Of a stretch of 64,000 nt of DNA, positions 11,632 to 22,533 are shown in pieces (the first letter of the stretch is position 1; each line of letters begins with the position of its first letter). The notes under the pieces are model-generated. The model searched no databases and had not been told where the DNA came from. It saw only the letters and a list, made by a program, of their open reading frames with translations. This DNA comes from Larix kaempferi (taxonomy: Eukaryota; Streptophyta; Pinopsida; Pinales; Pinaceae). Where the stretch lies: assembly GCA_027924585.1 (NCBI GenBank), contig BSBM01000870.1, positions 5,083,001 through 5,147,000 on the forward strand, read 5' to 3'. Position numbers and translations under genes: made by a program.

Positions 11632-14600
11632 TTAGACGTTTTTCCCGTCCTTCTTTTTATAAGTTTTTCTTCTCTTCAGTGGTATATAATCTATGAGAGG
11701 ACCATCTACATCATCTGGACTTTTTCTTCCAGTTCTTGGTTCTTTATCAGGCGCTTTTGGTGATGTTTGCAATATCCTAGCTGATTGTTGTTCTAGACCT
11801 GGATTTTGCGGCAAGGGGTTCGGATTTGCTGCAACGATGTGAAAATGTTACGTCGTTATATTTTGCTATTGTAATGACAAGTTTTTCATTTAAAAAAATT
11901 CATTACGATGGTGTTTTTTTACTAGGTGTGACCAAATCATGTTGTTGATGTTCTTGTCCAGTTTCAACCTGTATAGTTTCACCCTCTACATGCTCTGCAG
12001 TTGAAATACGGTGAACTATAATTAATGGTCACGATTTGCAATGCTATACATAAAATTGTAGCATATGAATACATTCATTACTGGGATTTGAATCTTGATC
12101 ATCGATTTGTTGTTGTCCCTCCTCAACACTAATGGGATCATTACTTTCCTGTTAAAAACAGAGTCAATATTTTACATCAAGTATTTGGAACGAAAATATT
12201 CCATAAGCGACAAATCTTCATTAAAATATATAGATTCTATATACCTGTGCACTGGATGGATTGGTACCATAAGACTGTGTCTGCACAGATAAGCTTCTTC
12301 TACATTCAACAATAGCTCCAAAGCCTTCCTAGGAGCTAAGCTTCATGTCTTCCTCTGTGGGTACTTCATTGAATAGATCGGCCTACATATTTTCTTATCG
12401 TCGTTAATTAACATTTTACGGTGCAATAAAACGAAAAATAATTTTCAATTTATTATTTGTATTCATTGTTGGTTTCTTGAAACTTACAAAACATGCTGCC
12501 AAATTCGAGTAACCACCAGGGCCAAGCTTGTGTTGACCTACTTTTTCTAGCCTTGCCTTTGTGGCCTTTGATGTGTCTGGTAGCCTATGCAAGTGTTGAA
12601 ATATGTTAGATGTTCCAAGTTCGATATAGAAATCAAGGATAATAAGGTTTAGAATTACATTGCGAAAAGTATTGCATACCTCCCTGTGCCTGGTGTTAGC
12701 TTGCCTTCTCTTCTCAAAGCCTTCTCCTTTCCATCTTCCACTAGAGCTCTCCACTCCATTGTTGGAATCATTGGTGGGCACTCATACCTATGGTTTCTTT
12801 CGAGGTGTTTCCTATATTGGTCTCGAACAACCTTCACATGTTGACAAGCCTTTTTCAAGACATTGGCATGACTGAAGGTTCTCTCCCTGAACAGGCCAAC
12901 CAACCAATTAGTGAGTTCATCTTTTAAATGTTTCGGTTGTCTATCCCACCTTGATCGGATGGTGGGCCCGAAGATCTCCAAGTAAAATTCATTCATATGT
13001 TTATACAAAACATTGTTTCCTACACAACGATCATGCCATGATCATAATTAGTTGATAAAAAACATTTTATCGGTATATTACAATGAAATTATAAACACTA
13101 ATTAACCTGATCAACTATGATTAATTACCTGGGATTGTCGGTATATTTATTGGGATGAGATCTTTGTCCACCAAAAATGTTGTCTCCAGTGTTCCCGTGC
13201 TTTTGACATGGGAAGATCCTAGAAATGTAGCTTGTTCGACATCAAAATTGATAGGGGACTCGGTGTCGACCCCTTCTTGTGGAGGATCCGTTGTGTGTTG
13301 GCCAGTAGCAGCTGTTGCGCTCATAGCGGGGGTCTGTGGTGTTTTGGAACGTGTTTCCAACTGTTCGGATCGACAACAATGGCGAAGGATTCGAACTACG
13401 TGGAGTCGTTTGGTAGTGATGCGAAGTCTCTCCACGAGCCTCGCTGGGGCCAACACCACCTTCACCAATATTGTGTGGTCCCTTATAATTCTGTAAATAC
13501 ACACCACATCTTATACGTTCAATACTATCATATAAAAGAGAACATTATAAAGATTTAAACAAATTATTCTATGATTCAAGATTCCTCAACTTACTCGTAA
13601 GTTATTAGATCTATGTTCCAACAATGCAATCCTTTCTTTAATTTCTCTTGTCTATGGAACCTGGATTACTAGAGAAAGGATTTCCGCAGTATATCTATTC
13701 AACAATTTCTCTGCCATCTTTAGCGGGTGTGCGGCTTCCCCAATTTTTTCGCAATCGTGAAGCACCTCTGCCACTTCAGGGTCTAACGAAAAATCTTGCG
13801 ATGCTGATTCATACTACGATTCACTAGTGGGATGCAACAAACATATATAAAGCACTACTGAGTTCTCTACTAATAGATTCCAAATTTTATATTAACGTAT
13901 ATAACACATCTATCATGATAGATTCGTAAAATTACAACACGGTTTACATTATCATAACGAAACCAATATATCACACGAAAAAAACATAAAAAAATTAACA
14001 TTATGCTACGTATTATATTGGTACAATTGAAATGAATTATACCTGCGACCTCGAGGATCGCGATCCACTCATTGGATCAATGGTCATAGGCGACTTGCCC
14101 CGATCTGCTAATATCTGAGAGCTGCCCCTAACAACACCTTAATAAAAAAACATAGTGAAAGTCACCTAAACGATTCCAAAACTATTCATGAGAAAACACA
14201 TCAAAAAAATTATTATTCATATTATATTTTTAATATTACAAAGATGTATACCCATTGCGCAGACCCTGGTGTGGCCGACCTTACGGAATCGGCCTGCATC
14301 AAAAACATAGACTAGAAAATTACGTAAACGAAACCAAAATATTCATTGAAACATTAATATAATGCTAAAACATTTTGACATATTTTAATTATACAATTCA
14401 AATCAGGTCTACCTGTTGCCCCGAGGGTGTTGTCGTCTGATCAACATTCGACGGGTGTATTTCCCGATCAATGTTCTGCATCAAATATAAATTTCATTAT
14501 ATAAAAAAAACCAAGTTATTAATAATGGAAAAACGAAGCAAATAAAAACTCTTTTCTCTTATTATATTTGTACTATTAGAAAGATGTATACCTGCTCCGT

Positions 14601-15545
14601 TGAGGAAGAAGTTCTCCTCCAACCATTTGTTGGCAAGGATTTATCCCGATCACTAGCCTGCGAAGTAAATATGGGAAATTTAAATGAAATAAACTAACAA
14701 AAATTCCTTATGATGTTTAATTTATTACTAAAAGGTTGGGTGAAATGTTATATAGTAACCTTGTTTGTATCTACTCGGTTGACAGGGTAATTAATAAGCA
14801 ACTCGTCCCCTATAGATATTGTTTTAATAGAAACTAAAAAAACACGGTTTCCTTCACGCCCCTCAAATTCACAGTTTGGTTGCTTAATTGTAGACCTTGG
14901 TTGTGTACTGTTTATAAACCCCGCAATATTCCCTGTGGCCTTTGGCCTTCCGTCCATGTACAATTTTCCTCCTTTATTTTGATTTTTGTCTTTCAATTGT
15001 AAATAGTTTGTTGACAATCCATAGCTATGCATACTTTTTGTATATCGAACAAGGTGCATCCAATCGTTGTAGTTGTATATGGGTCCAACATACTCCATCA
15101 ATTATGTACATGTTTTGTAACTGACCAAGATGCAATCCATGGAAAACAACCCGAAACCATATATCGATGACGATGCAATTTGATATCTCCTCTCGTTCAC
15201 ACAAAAATCAGTGTTCGGTGGAGGAAGATCCTTCGGTACCCATTGTTTCACTAAATGCCTATACCTCAAGGGCACCTCTTCATCGTCTTTTGTCTCATCA
15301 CCATAGGAACATGCCCCCCCCTTGACCATGAAAAAATTCATTGTGTCTATGGAATCTTCTTTTGGTTTTTTAACATCTAGTTGATACAATTCTTCTAGAC
15401 CTACTGGATGTCTCACTTTCCTCTAGCCTTCCTAAACTCCCCTCGCTCAAGGAAGACAGATTAGACAAATACCTGTTTGGTTCTACCTGCACCATTGGAA
15501 AAAAGTTTAGATTCGACCGCAAGGCATAGCGCCTCTTAAAAGTTG
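11632..15545 (-). pseudogene. CACTA-borne SET-domain / Transposase_24 (TNPA-like) gene, damaged
   Basis: Read on the minus strand. (1) 15545-14760: lead-in (motif RRYALRSNLNFFPM), then a SET domain with SIYGFGLFSMD, MEYVGPIYNYNDWM, a GNIAGFINSTQP..PNCEF block and the C-terminal DELLINYP motif; its exon ends at a donor without a stop. (2) Four small exons, 14657-14592, 14475-14413, 14293-14252 and 14114-14043 (66, 63, 42 and 72 nt, all phase 0), three sharing a DR-x-x-x-P motif. (3) A 219-nt exon, 13813-13595. (4) An exon from about 13495 to 13136 containing a frame change. (5) 13019-12680 and about 12585-12489: region resembling plant Transposase_24 (PPMIPTMEWRALVE; KATKARLEKVGQHKLG). (6) Gln-rich small exons and a basic C-terminus (KRRKTYKKK). 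Exon phases fit throughout, so I infer one transcript. SET proteins methylate lysines; Transposase_24 proteins bind transposon ends. Damage: stops at 15102-15104, 13652-13654 and 12329-12331, plus a frame change near 15430. The start is not found. Confidence 0.72.
14043..14657 (-). repeat. Tandemly repeated small exon-intron units
   Basis: Four exons of 72, 42, 63 and 66 nt are spaced 140-180 bp apart, each with a donor like (C)AG|GTATAC or CAG|GTAGAC and an acceptor like GCAG or TCAG. Three encode a common motif (ADRGKSP, NIDREIHP, ASDRDKSLP), and all keep phase 0. This looks like duplication of one exon with its intron inside the SET/TNPA-like gene. Confidence 0.65.
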
Positions 15546-16009
15546 AAATGTATCTCCTTTTATAATTTTACTTGATCCTCATTCCCTTTGTCAACATGTA
15601 GGCACTCAAGTGATGATCGGAAGACGACCAATTTATCTTTCTTAAGAGTAGAAAGTCATGCAATATTTATGAGTTGTTTTTTACTATTTGATTTAACGAT
15701 ACATCACACACGTAACACACATGTAGCACACATGAAACACTACACATACACGTTACAAGATCTCCTCTAATGCTACAAGTCTTGGTTACTTAACGAAAAC
15801 TATTTACCACATATTTGATTACCTTAGTGTAGACGTTTCCTGTAATATACTCAAAAGAGTTACTTTCAGAAATGATTGTGCCTCTTAGAGGCCAGTCAAC
15901 TCTAGGAACTAAGTGACCCTATGATAGGGCTAGTACAAACTAGAGAGAGAGAGATGACTAGGCTATGGTACAGTCAATCAAAGAAATTCAGTGACAGTAA
16001 AAAGGCTCA
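15546..16009. other. Upstream flank of the SET/TNPA-like gene
   Basis: No further exon or start codon could be assigned on the minus strand here. The promoter or first exons of the SET/TNPA-like gene should lie here or further right, but no TATA-like or initiator signal is convincing. Confidence 0.4.
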
Positions 16010-16750
16010 GTACAAAGACCAACCAGTAAGGTACAAGTAAAAAAAAAGAATGGGTATAAAGACTCACAACCCTTGGGACTAAGGGGGTGTACACTACCTC
16101 AAACGTGGACAAACTACCATAGTTATAACTACAACACCAAAAACATAAAAGGCATTCCAAATCAATATATACAATATCTCCTTGTAACTACCTCATATAT
16201 GCAATATCTCCTTGTAACTACCTCATATATGCAATAGCTCCTTGTAACTACCTCTTGAAACTCAAATAGTACCACCAAAAGGTATGATAACATGCAATCT
16301 TCCAAACTAAGGTCAGGAGGGTGGTATCCAGTAAGGTACAAGTAAAAAAAAAAAGAATGGGTATAAAGACTCACAACCCTTGGGACTGAGGGGGTGTACA
16401 GCACCTCAAACGTGGACAAACTACCATAGTTATAACCACAAGACCAAAAACATAAAAGGCGATCCAAATCAATATATGCAATATCTCCTTATAACTAGCT
16501 CATATATGCAATATCTCCTTATAACTACCTCATATATGCAGTAGCTCCTTGTAACTACCTCTTGAAACTCAAATAGTACCACCAAAAGGTATGATAGCAT
16601 GCAATCTTCCAAACTAAGGTCAGGAGAGTGGTACGAAGTGGGTATAAAGACACATAACAATTTGGATAAAGTGGGTGTACCTCAAATGTGGACAAACTAC
16701 CATAGTACCCACAAGACCTAAAACATAAAAGGTGGTACAAATAAAATGAT
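16010..16750. repeat. 307-bp tandem repeat with nested 30-bp repeats
   Basis: 'gtataaagac(t/a)ca' starts recur at 16054, 16361 and 16642 (steps 307 and 281); the third copy is diverged and partial. Within the first two units a 30-bp phrase around 'caatatctccttgtaactacctc' repeats three times each (16172, 16202, 16232; 16479, 16509, 16539). Minus-strand frames across it are by-products of the repeat. Confidence 0.9.
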
Positions 16751-19325
16751 ATCCCAATATCAGTAAAACACCCAAAAGGTAAAAGGCAAGGTACCACAAA
16801 AATATTATCGACAAAATGAAAGGACCATAAGACAATCGACCAAGGTAGGGTGCAACCATTCATCTCTCTCTCAAATGTACCATTGTTCCATATAACTTGA
16901 AAGACCATCATCATAGTAAATGGAAAATTCCAGACGGGTGATGTGATCACGTGGTCCTCTAGACTACTCCTACAGTCAAGCGTTAGTGGCTCCATGAAGG
17001 GGTGTTCAGTCCCTTCAGAAGACCATCTAACTCAACCATCTCGAAGACCTAGGAGAATAGGACATCACGCATCATCAAATAAGTATTGGTAACTACCGTG
17101 TATGAACTCAAAAACCCTAAAGCAACCGAGCATGCAGAAGGGGAGGTATGAAAAGACAAGGCTCGCAGACCCAAAAACAAGCTCAAAAAACTATACTGGG
17201 ACCGATGTCACAGTAAGCGAGTTGAAACAAAAGTGGCCAGAATGCCAACAAGTAGCACTAAAAAGAAAAAGACCCTCTAAAAAGGTGAAAATGCAAGCAA
17301 ACTTCCTAACTAGGAGCTGGAGACCTCGACAAATCGTATCCTTCGCAAGGTGATGAAATCCAAGTCGAACAATACGAAGTGAGAGACTGAATTTGAAGGA
17401 TATCCCTCTAACGAAAGAGATCCTGGATAAAAGAGCCCTAGTAGAAAAGCCACTAAGCTACCTCGTTCATGACACGTCGGAAAAGATTTTCGCCACTTTT
17501 TCCTTATCACCCTTGTATCACCAGTATGGTGGCCGGAGAATACAAGGAAGACAATGATCGATGTTTCCTTAGGGTTAAGTGGAGTGTGGCATTCCACATA
17601 GTCCATCTGGTTCTCGATCTCACGGCGGTTTAACCCCTGAAACAACAGGAGGCCCCTCCACAAACTAGTGTATGACCATGTCAACAAATACTAGAGGATT
17701 TTGGTTCCCTAGAGGACAACAACTATGTCTTAGATGATAATGACAAGGGGGAATTATTTGGATTCCTATCCCCGGTGTCCTACCTAACTACCAAATTCTT
17801 TTGATTTCCTCAAGTGAGGTTATGATGTGTTTAGTTACGGGGTGTAAATTTTAGTGGTTGTATTACTCAATCGGGTGATGGAAGTGAAACTCGTGGTGTG
17901 ATGAGTGACTCAAACCATGCAAATGCATATGAATAAAATAATCCTTTCCTTTCAATGAATGCTAGCTAAGGTAAGGAGAGAGTTCTTTCAAACTATAACT
18001 ACTCTTTCAAATTAAATGAATGCAACAAGTGTTCAAGTTTATGCATGGGATCTCAAGGAGAGCTTCAGATATACTCAAGTCATGCAAATGAATTCATCAC
18101 ATAAAACAAAGTGATAATAAATATAAGGAATTGTAAATATCCTCATTCATAATTCTCTAGGAACACTTATAACATTCTTCAATCATTCTTCACAAAAACA
18201 CAGGGATAGTAGAAACAATAAACTGCATATAAATCTTCATGAGCTTAATTAAAAAACAGTAACCACAACTGGGGAAGCTATACCACAACTTGTTTTTTTA
18301 GGACTATAAATACAAGAGTATCCTAATCATGAGCAATACATTGTTTACTTTTACATCATGAGCAATACTAATCATTTCCCATTTAACTTGCATTGAGTAC
18401 CTTGACATGAATTCCCCCAAGCTACTATACTATAAGTGTTAAAGCTGCTACAGTACTACCCTAGTCGAAGACTAAAATTGCCACAATCCAAGTCATGATG
18501 GTTTGATTGAAGTTTGAAGTATGATGATGCACGCTTACCTTTTATGAATTTACTAACCCCGATCAATGATACAATGAAAGCCAATTTTAAGAATATGAAG
18601 ACTTTAAAACAAACCATAATAGCCTGAAATACTTCCTAAACTAGAACAACAAAAATGGGTAAGCAAAATCGAAGTTCCATTTTCCGTCGAGGTGGCCTTA
18701 AGTCTTGCTTTTTGCATTCACGGTTTGGTTGGTTAACTTAACATCCCTCCAATTCACAAGAAATTTTTGTGGCATTCAGTTAATTTGGTGGAGGCTGAGG
18801 CATTCATTTCAAAATCGAAGATGGAGGCTGCTTCCATGCCGACACTTGAGGAAATTTCAAAGTATGGTTATTTTAGTTTACAAAAATTACTACTTGGGGA
18901 CTATTTTGGGACTAAGGTCTGCCCAGGAGAGGCTACATCTTGTTATATGAGTTGAAAATTGGGTTAGGTTAGGATTTGGAGCAGAAAATTAAAATATTTA
19001 TACTTTAATGCATAAATAAATTCCTAAATCAATGCTAGAAACAAAATAGTAAAGTTGTGACAAGGTAATATAAATTTAAACATAATTTTCATCTCTTTCA
19101 ACTTTAACATTCCCAAAGGTCCCCGTGTTAAAGTTGAAGTAGAAAAGGACAAAAAATAACAATAGCATTAATAAAGTAATGAACAAGTTAAATAGAACTA
19201 ACAACTAGCATCAGTAATGCTGGTTTAGACCTTCCTTATAATCAGATATATTTTTCAATAAACCCTTTCTGCAATAGCTGACAGCCACCAGGGATCATAA
19301 ACGTATGCCCCAGCAAGGCCCATAG
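16751..19325. other. CACTA interior, no recognisable gene
   Basis: Mixed sequence with short open stretches, none assignable. A plus-strand segment at about 18765-18955 has protein-like composition (MPTLEEISKYGYFSLQ) and may be another captured fragment, but I do not recognise it. 17940-18200 is AT-rich with no structure that I could identify. Confidence 0.4.
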
Positions 19326-19925
19326 GCTCAGAGTAGAGGCCAAAGATAGTTTGGATAGTCCTATTCCTATGGATACTGATTCTGAATATAAGCATAATGA
19401 CGGGGTTGGAAATAATGGATTGTCTCTTGAAAATATGAGTAATGAACACTTTCTAAAATTAATCATTTCACATGCCATGGTGTTTGTGCATCTGGCAATG
19501 GAAAATCCTGAAACTTGTAGAATATTTGTTGAGTAAAAGGGCATTGAAGCCCTTATGAGGTTCTTGACTCTTCCAAGTATTCTGCTATCTTCAAAAGGGA
19601 TGTCTGTAGCTGTGCACATGGTTGCAGTTTGCAAAGCATTCACACAACAACACCCAGTTGCGCTTGCAAGGGTATTTTGTGCTCATGTGAAGGAACATCT
19701 CAAGACTACATTAAATGTCTTCGATCATGTTGCAGGGACTAATTTATTAGCTACAAAAGACGGACTGAATAAAAAGTATTTTGGTGCTTGTTTGTGGTAC
19801 AATTTTTTGTCTTTCTAGCTGATGATATGAAAGAGAATCGATGGTTGGTAGCATTAATGATAGAGTTTGGAAATGATAGCAAGGATGTGCTTCTTGATAT
19901 TGGGATTATTTGTTGTTAGCTCGGA
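19326..19925 (+). pseudogene. Captured UPL-type HECT ubiquitin ligase fragment
   Basis: The plus-strand translation carries a run diagnostic of the N-terminal armadillo-like region (DUF913 part) of plant UPL1/UPL2 ubiquitin ligases: PIPMDTDSE, then HAMVFVHLAMENPETCRIF, GIEALMRFL, FTQQHPVALARVFC, VKEHLKTTL and ENRWLVALMIEFGN. The intact proteins are about 3,600 residues and attach ubiquitin through a C-terminal HECT domain; only about 195 codons remain here and the HECT domain is absent. A TAA at 19534-19536 interrupts it and the frame changes near 19800. It runs opposite to the transposon's own genes and lies deep inside the element, which fits gene-fragment capture, with later decay. No promoter is apparent. 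Confidence 0.85.
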
Positions 19926-21010
19926 TTGGTGCTTTAATGCAATAATGGAAACCTTAACTCGAGCCTGTGTGAATACAAGTACTCAGTCACAGTGAGAGCT
20001 TGGTAACTCTGCTTTATCGGGGTCATTAGTAATAGCCCCTGCCCCCCCATTCACCCATCAAACTAAAAAAAATAGTAGATGCAATAAGATAAAAATACCC
20101 CAATGTAGATTGAATTAGCAATGAAACCCTCTTAGAAGACAAGTGCTTTTTATGGCCAATATGTGGGTATGGAGGAGGTCATTAGCCTGTTTGCCACGAC
20201 TTTAGTGGGAAAATCTAGTTATTGGGTAAATACCGATGGCTAGAACCCTAGTTTCGATACAGTAGAGAAAAGACAAGATAGCAAACGGGGTTGGGGGGGT
20301 AAATCCCTCACGGATCGAAGGATGTGGTTAAGGATTTTTCGACAGAAATTTGTCCCACACCAAGTAGAAACCCTGTAGCGTATCCAGTCGATACTTAGTC
20401 AACTACCTCCATGCGACCAATATGCATGAATTTAACAAGTTTGCAGGTCCAAATTTCACAAATTAGAGCACAATATGTCCAAGAAAATAACTGGTAAAAT
20501 GCCTCGAAATTTTTTTCTATGTAGTAAATTCAAACCCCAAATGAAAATCCTTTTACTAGATTCAAACCCCAAACTCAGAGATGTTCTCAGTTTTTTTCTA
20601 CCTATACGAGGAAGGGTTTTACTTACTGATGTCATTGTGGGTCGTGGGCCTCCTTTGCTGCGCCAACGTCAATCTCCTTGGACAGACTGGGCCTCCAATT
20701 CGCTGCGATGTCAATCTCCTTTGACGGGCTAGTGGCTAGATGGTGACGGCTTCCACCATGGACAGGGGTCGCTTGGACAGGGGTTGCGGAGGAGACAGGT
20801 TCGTGAATGAGCGCGCTATTTGGATAGGGTGAGGTTTGTTTCATTTTGTTTTTAATTTATGTTTTTAATAATAATATAATTTTTTTATTATTTATTGTTT
20901 TTTAATGATTTATTTATTATTTTTTATTTTTTATAATGTGTTATAATATTTTTTTATATATATTTTAATATTTTAATATATTTTAATGCAATGTGTTATC
21001 ATTAGGCCCT
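19926..21010. other. CACTA interior, no recognisable gene
   Basis: No family match. Contains a C-run (near 20040), a G-run (near 20292) and an extreme A/T stretch (20845-21000). The frames at 20475-20844 lie on both strands over the same bases and are not supported. Confidence 0.45.
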
Positions 21011-21540
21011 TTAAAGAAGATATTTGATCTTTGATTGGGATATAGGTGCCATTAGGAATTGTTTTGTACCAAGAATGGGTCATGGTGTCTTAACCATGGT
21101 AAGGAGAGGAAATGAAAAAAAATTAAGTTCTATATAACTCTTTTAAGGATCTATCCCATGAATGTGGTCTCAAAGAACCACATAGGCCATGATATAAAAG
21201 GTATCTTTGACCTTTGTGTGGTGTATGAAAGCCAATAGGAGGTTTTGAATTATAAGGAATAGATATTGGCTTCTTGACCATGGTCGAGTAAGGAAGAAAA
21301 TGGACGCATAACCTAAATATAGCTTCTAGGGCTTATGGGACAAAATGAGGTCTTGAGCCACTACATATTCCCTTTAAAGGATATCTTTAGCCACTAAGTG
21401 AGATATAGCCACCATTAGGAGATCTTGTTCACCTAGGATGGATATTACGGTGTTAACCATGGTCATATGGGAAGCAGTGCAAGGAATTTTTAATGGTTCT
21501 AGGTTAATTACTTTTAAGGATTACTATTAAATGAATGCTT
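21011..21540. repeat. Three degenerate copies of a 180-bp repeat
   Basis: Units begin at 21011, 21194 and 21373 (steps 183 and 179). Aligned landmarks are a TATCTTTGACC-like phrase, GCCATTAGGA (21048, 21231, 21411) and TTAACCATGGT-like (mid-unit). The units differ widely but keep landmark order. Related units occur at 46050-46600. Confidence 0.8.
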
Positions 21541-22199
21541 GAATCAATGTAATGAGTAACTATGTTGACTCTTACTATTTAAAAGTAGTTATCAATTTTA
21601 GTAGTTGTAGTATAAATCATAGAGCATTTAGGGATCATTAACATCTCAATAATTATGAGCCTTGTGGTTGCATACCTTGAAGCTTAACACATCCGGATTG
21701 ATAATTAACGTGAAAAATTATATCATTTTAATTATGTAGTCCACCACTAAGTATCAAAGAATATGCAAAAAGTATAGATGGAAAAATGTTATGTAAGTAT
21801 TTTGTTAAAATATAATGTAAGTGAAAATATTTAAATTTATTGGAGAAAGTATGTAATGAAATGGATCCATTGGTCATGAATTGCTTTTTTTTTAAGAAAT
21901 GTTTTAAAATGAAATATTATTGTCTCATGTTCTAATCTGAATGAAGTATTGTAAGTTAATGAGTTTTATCTTAGTATGTTCAGTCTTACCACTATTACAT
22001 GAGATGGGGAAGTCATTAATTTACCAGTGAACAATTTGGTTCAATGTTATGTTGTGTCAACCCTTCACAATACAGTATGATAATAAATATAAATCCTCAT
22101 GTTGAATATTACAAGCTCTTTAAAATACATTGGTTGATTACCAAAAGAAGTTGTCATCAATAGTTTTGTGTGTTTGCTTGTTTGAATTGTGGTCATCAG
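21541..22199. other. CACTA interior, nothing recognised
   Basis: AT-rich DNA without long frames, element ends or repeats that I can identify. Confidence 0.45.
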
Positions 22200-22460
22200 T
22201 CCAAATTTAAAAAAATTCAACATTGGCCTCAGGTAGCACATTCAACGTTGGCTCCGTGTAGCACATTAATTAATCTATAGGTATGGTTTTTGATGCTCCA
22301 AATGATGCTCAAATTGTTAGTTTCAGTTATGTTTGAGTCTGGAAACCCTCCCACACCATCGATGCATGTGTATAGTCTAACCATGCCAGATTTTAGTCCA
22401 AGCAAGCACAAATTTAAAAAATTTCAATGTTGGCCCCATGTAGCACATTAATTAAACTAT
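22200..22460. repeat. Short direct repeat bordering the GAT array
   Basis: A phrase around 'aaatttaaaaaaattcaacattggcc' and 'tagcacattaattaa' at about 22203-22281 recurs at about 22409-22460, immediately before the trinucleotide array begins. Inside the first copy the 'gtagcacatt' part is itself doubled. Confidence 0.75.
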
Positions 22461-22498
22461 ATGACGATAATGACGATGATGATGACAATGACGATGAT

Positions 22499-22533
<35 letters not shown>

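Noticed and set aside
13155-13558. Plus-strand frames of 108 and 113 codons
   Set aside because: Shadows of the minus-strand SET/TNPA-like gene, whose reading there fits splice phases and neighbours.
15978-16995. Minus-strand frames resembling membrane proteins
   Set aside because: They are translations of the 307/30-bp tandem repeat; the apparent protein repeats follow the DNA periods.
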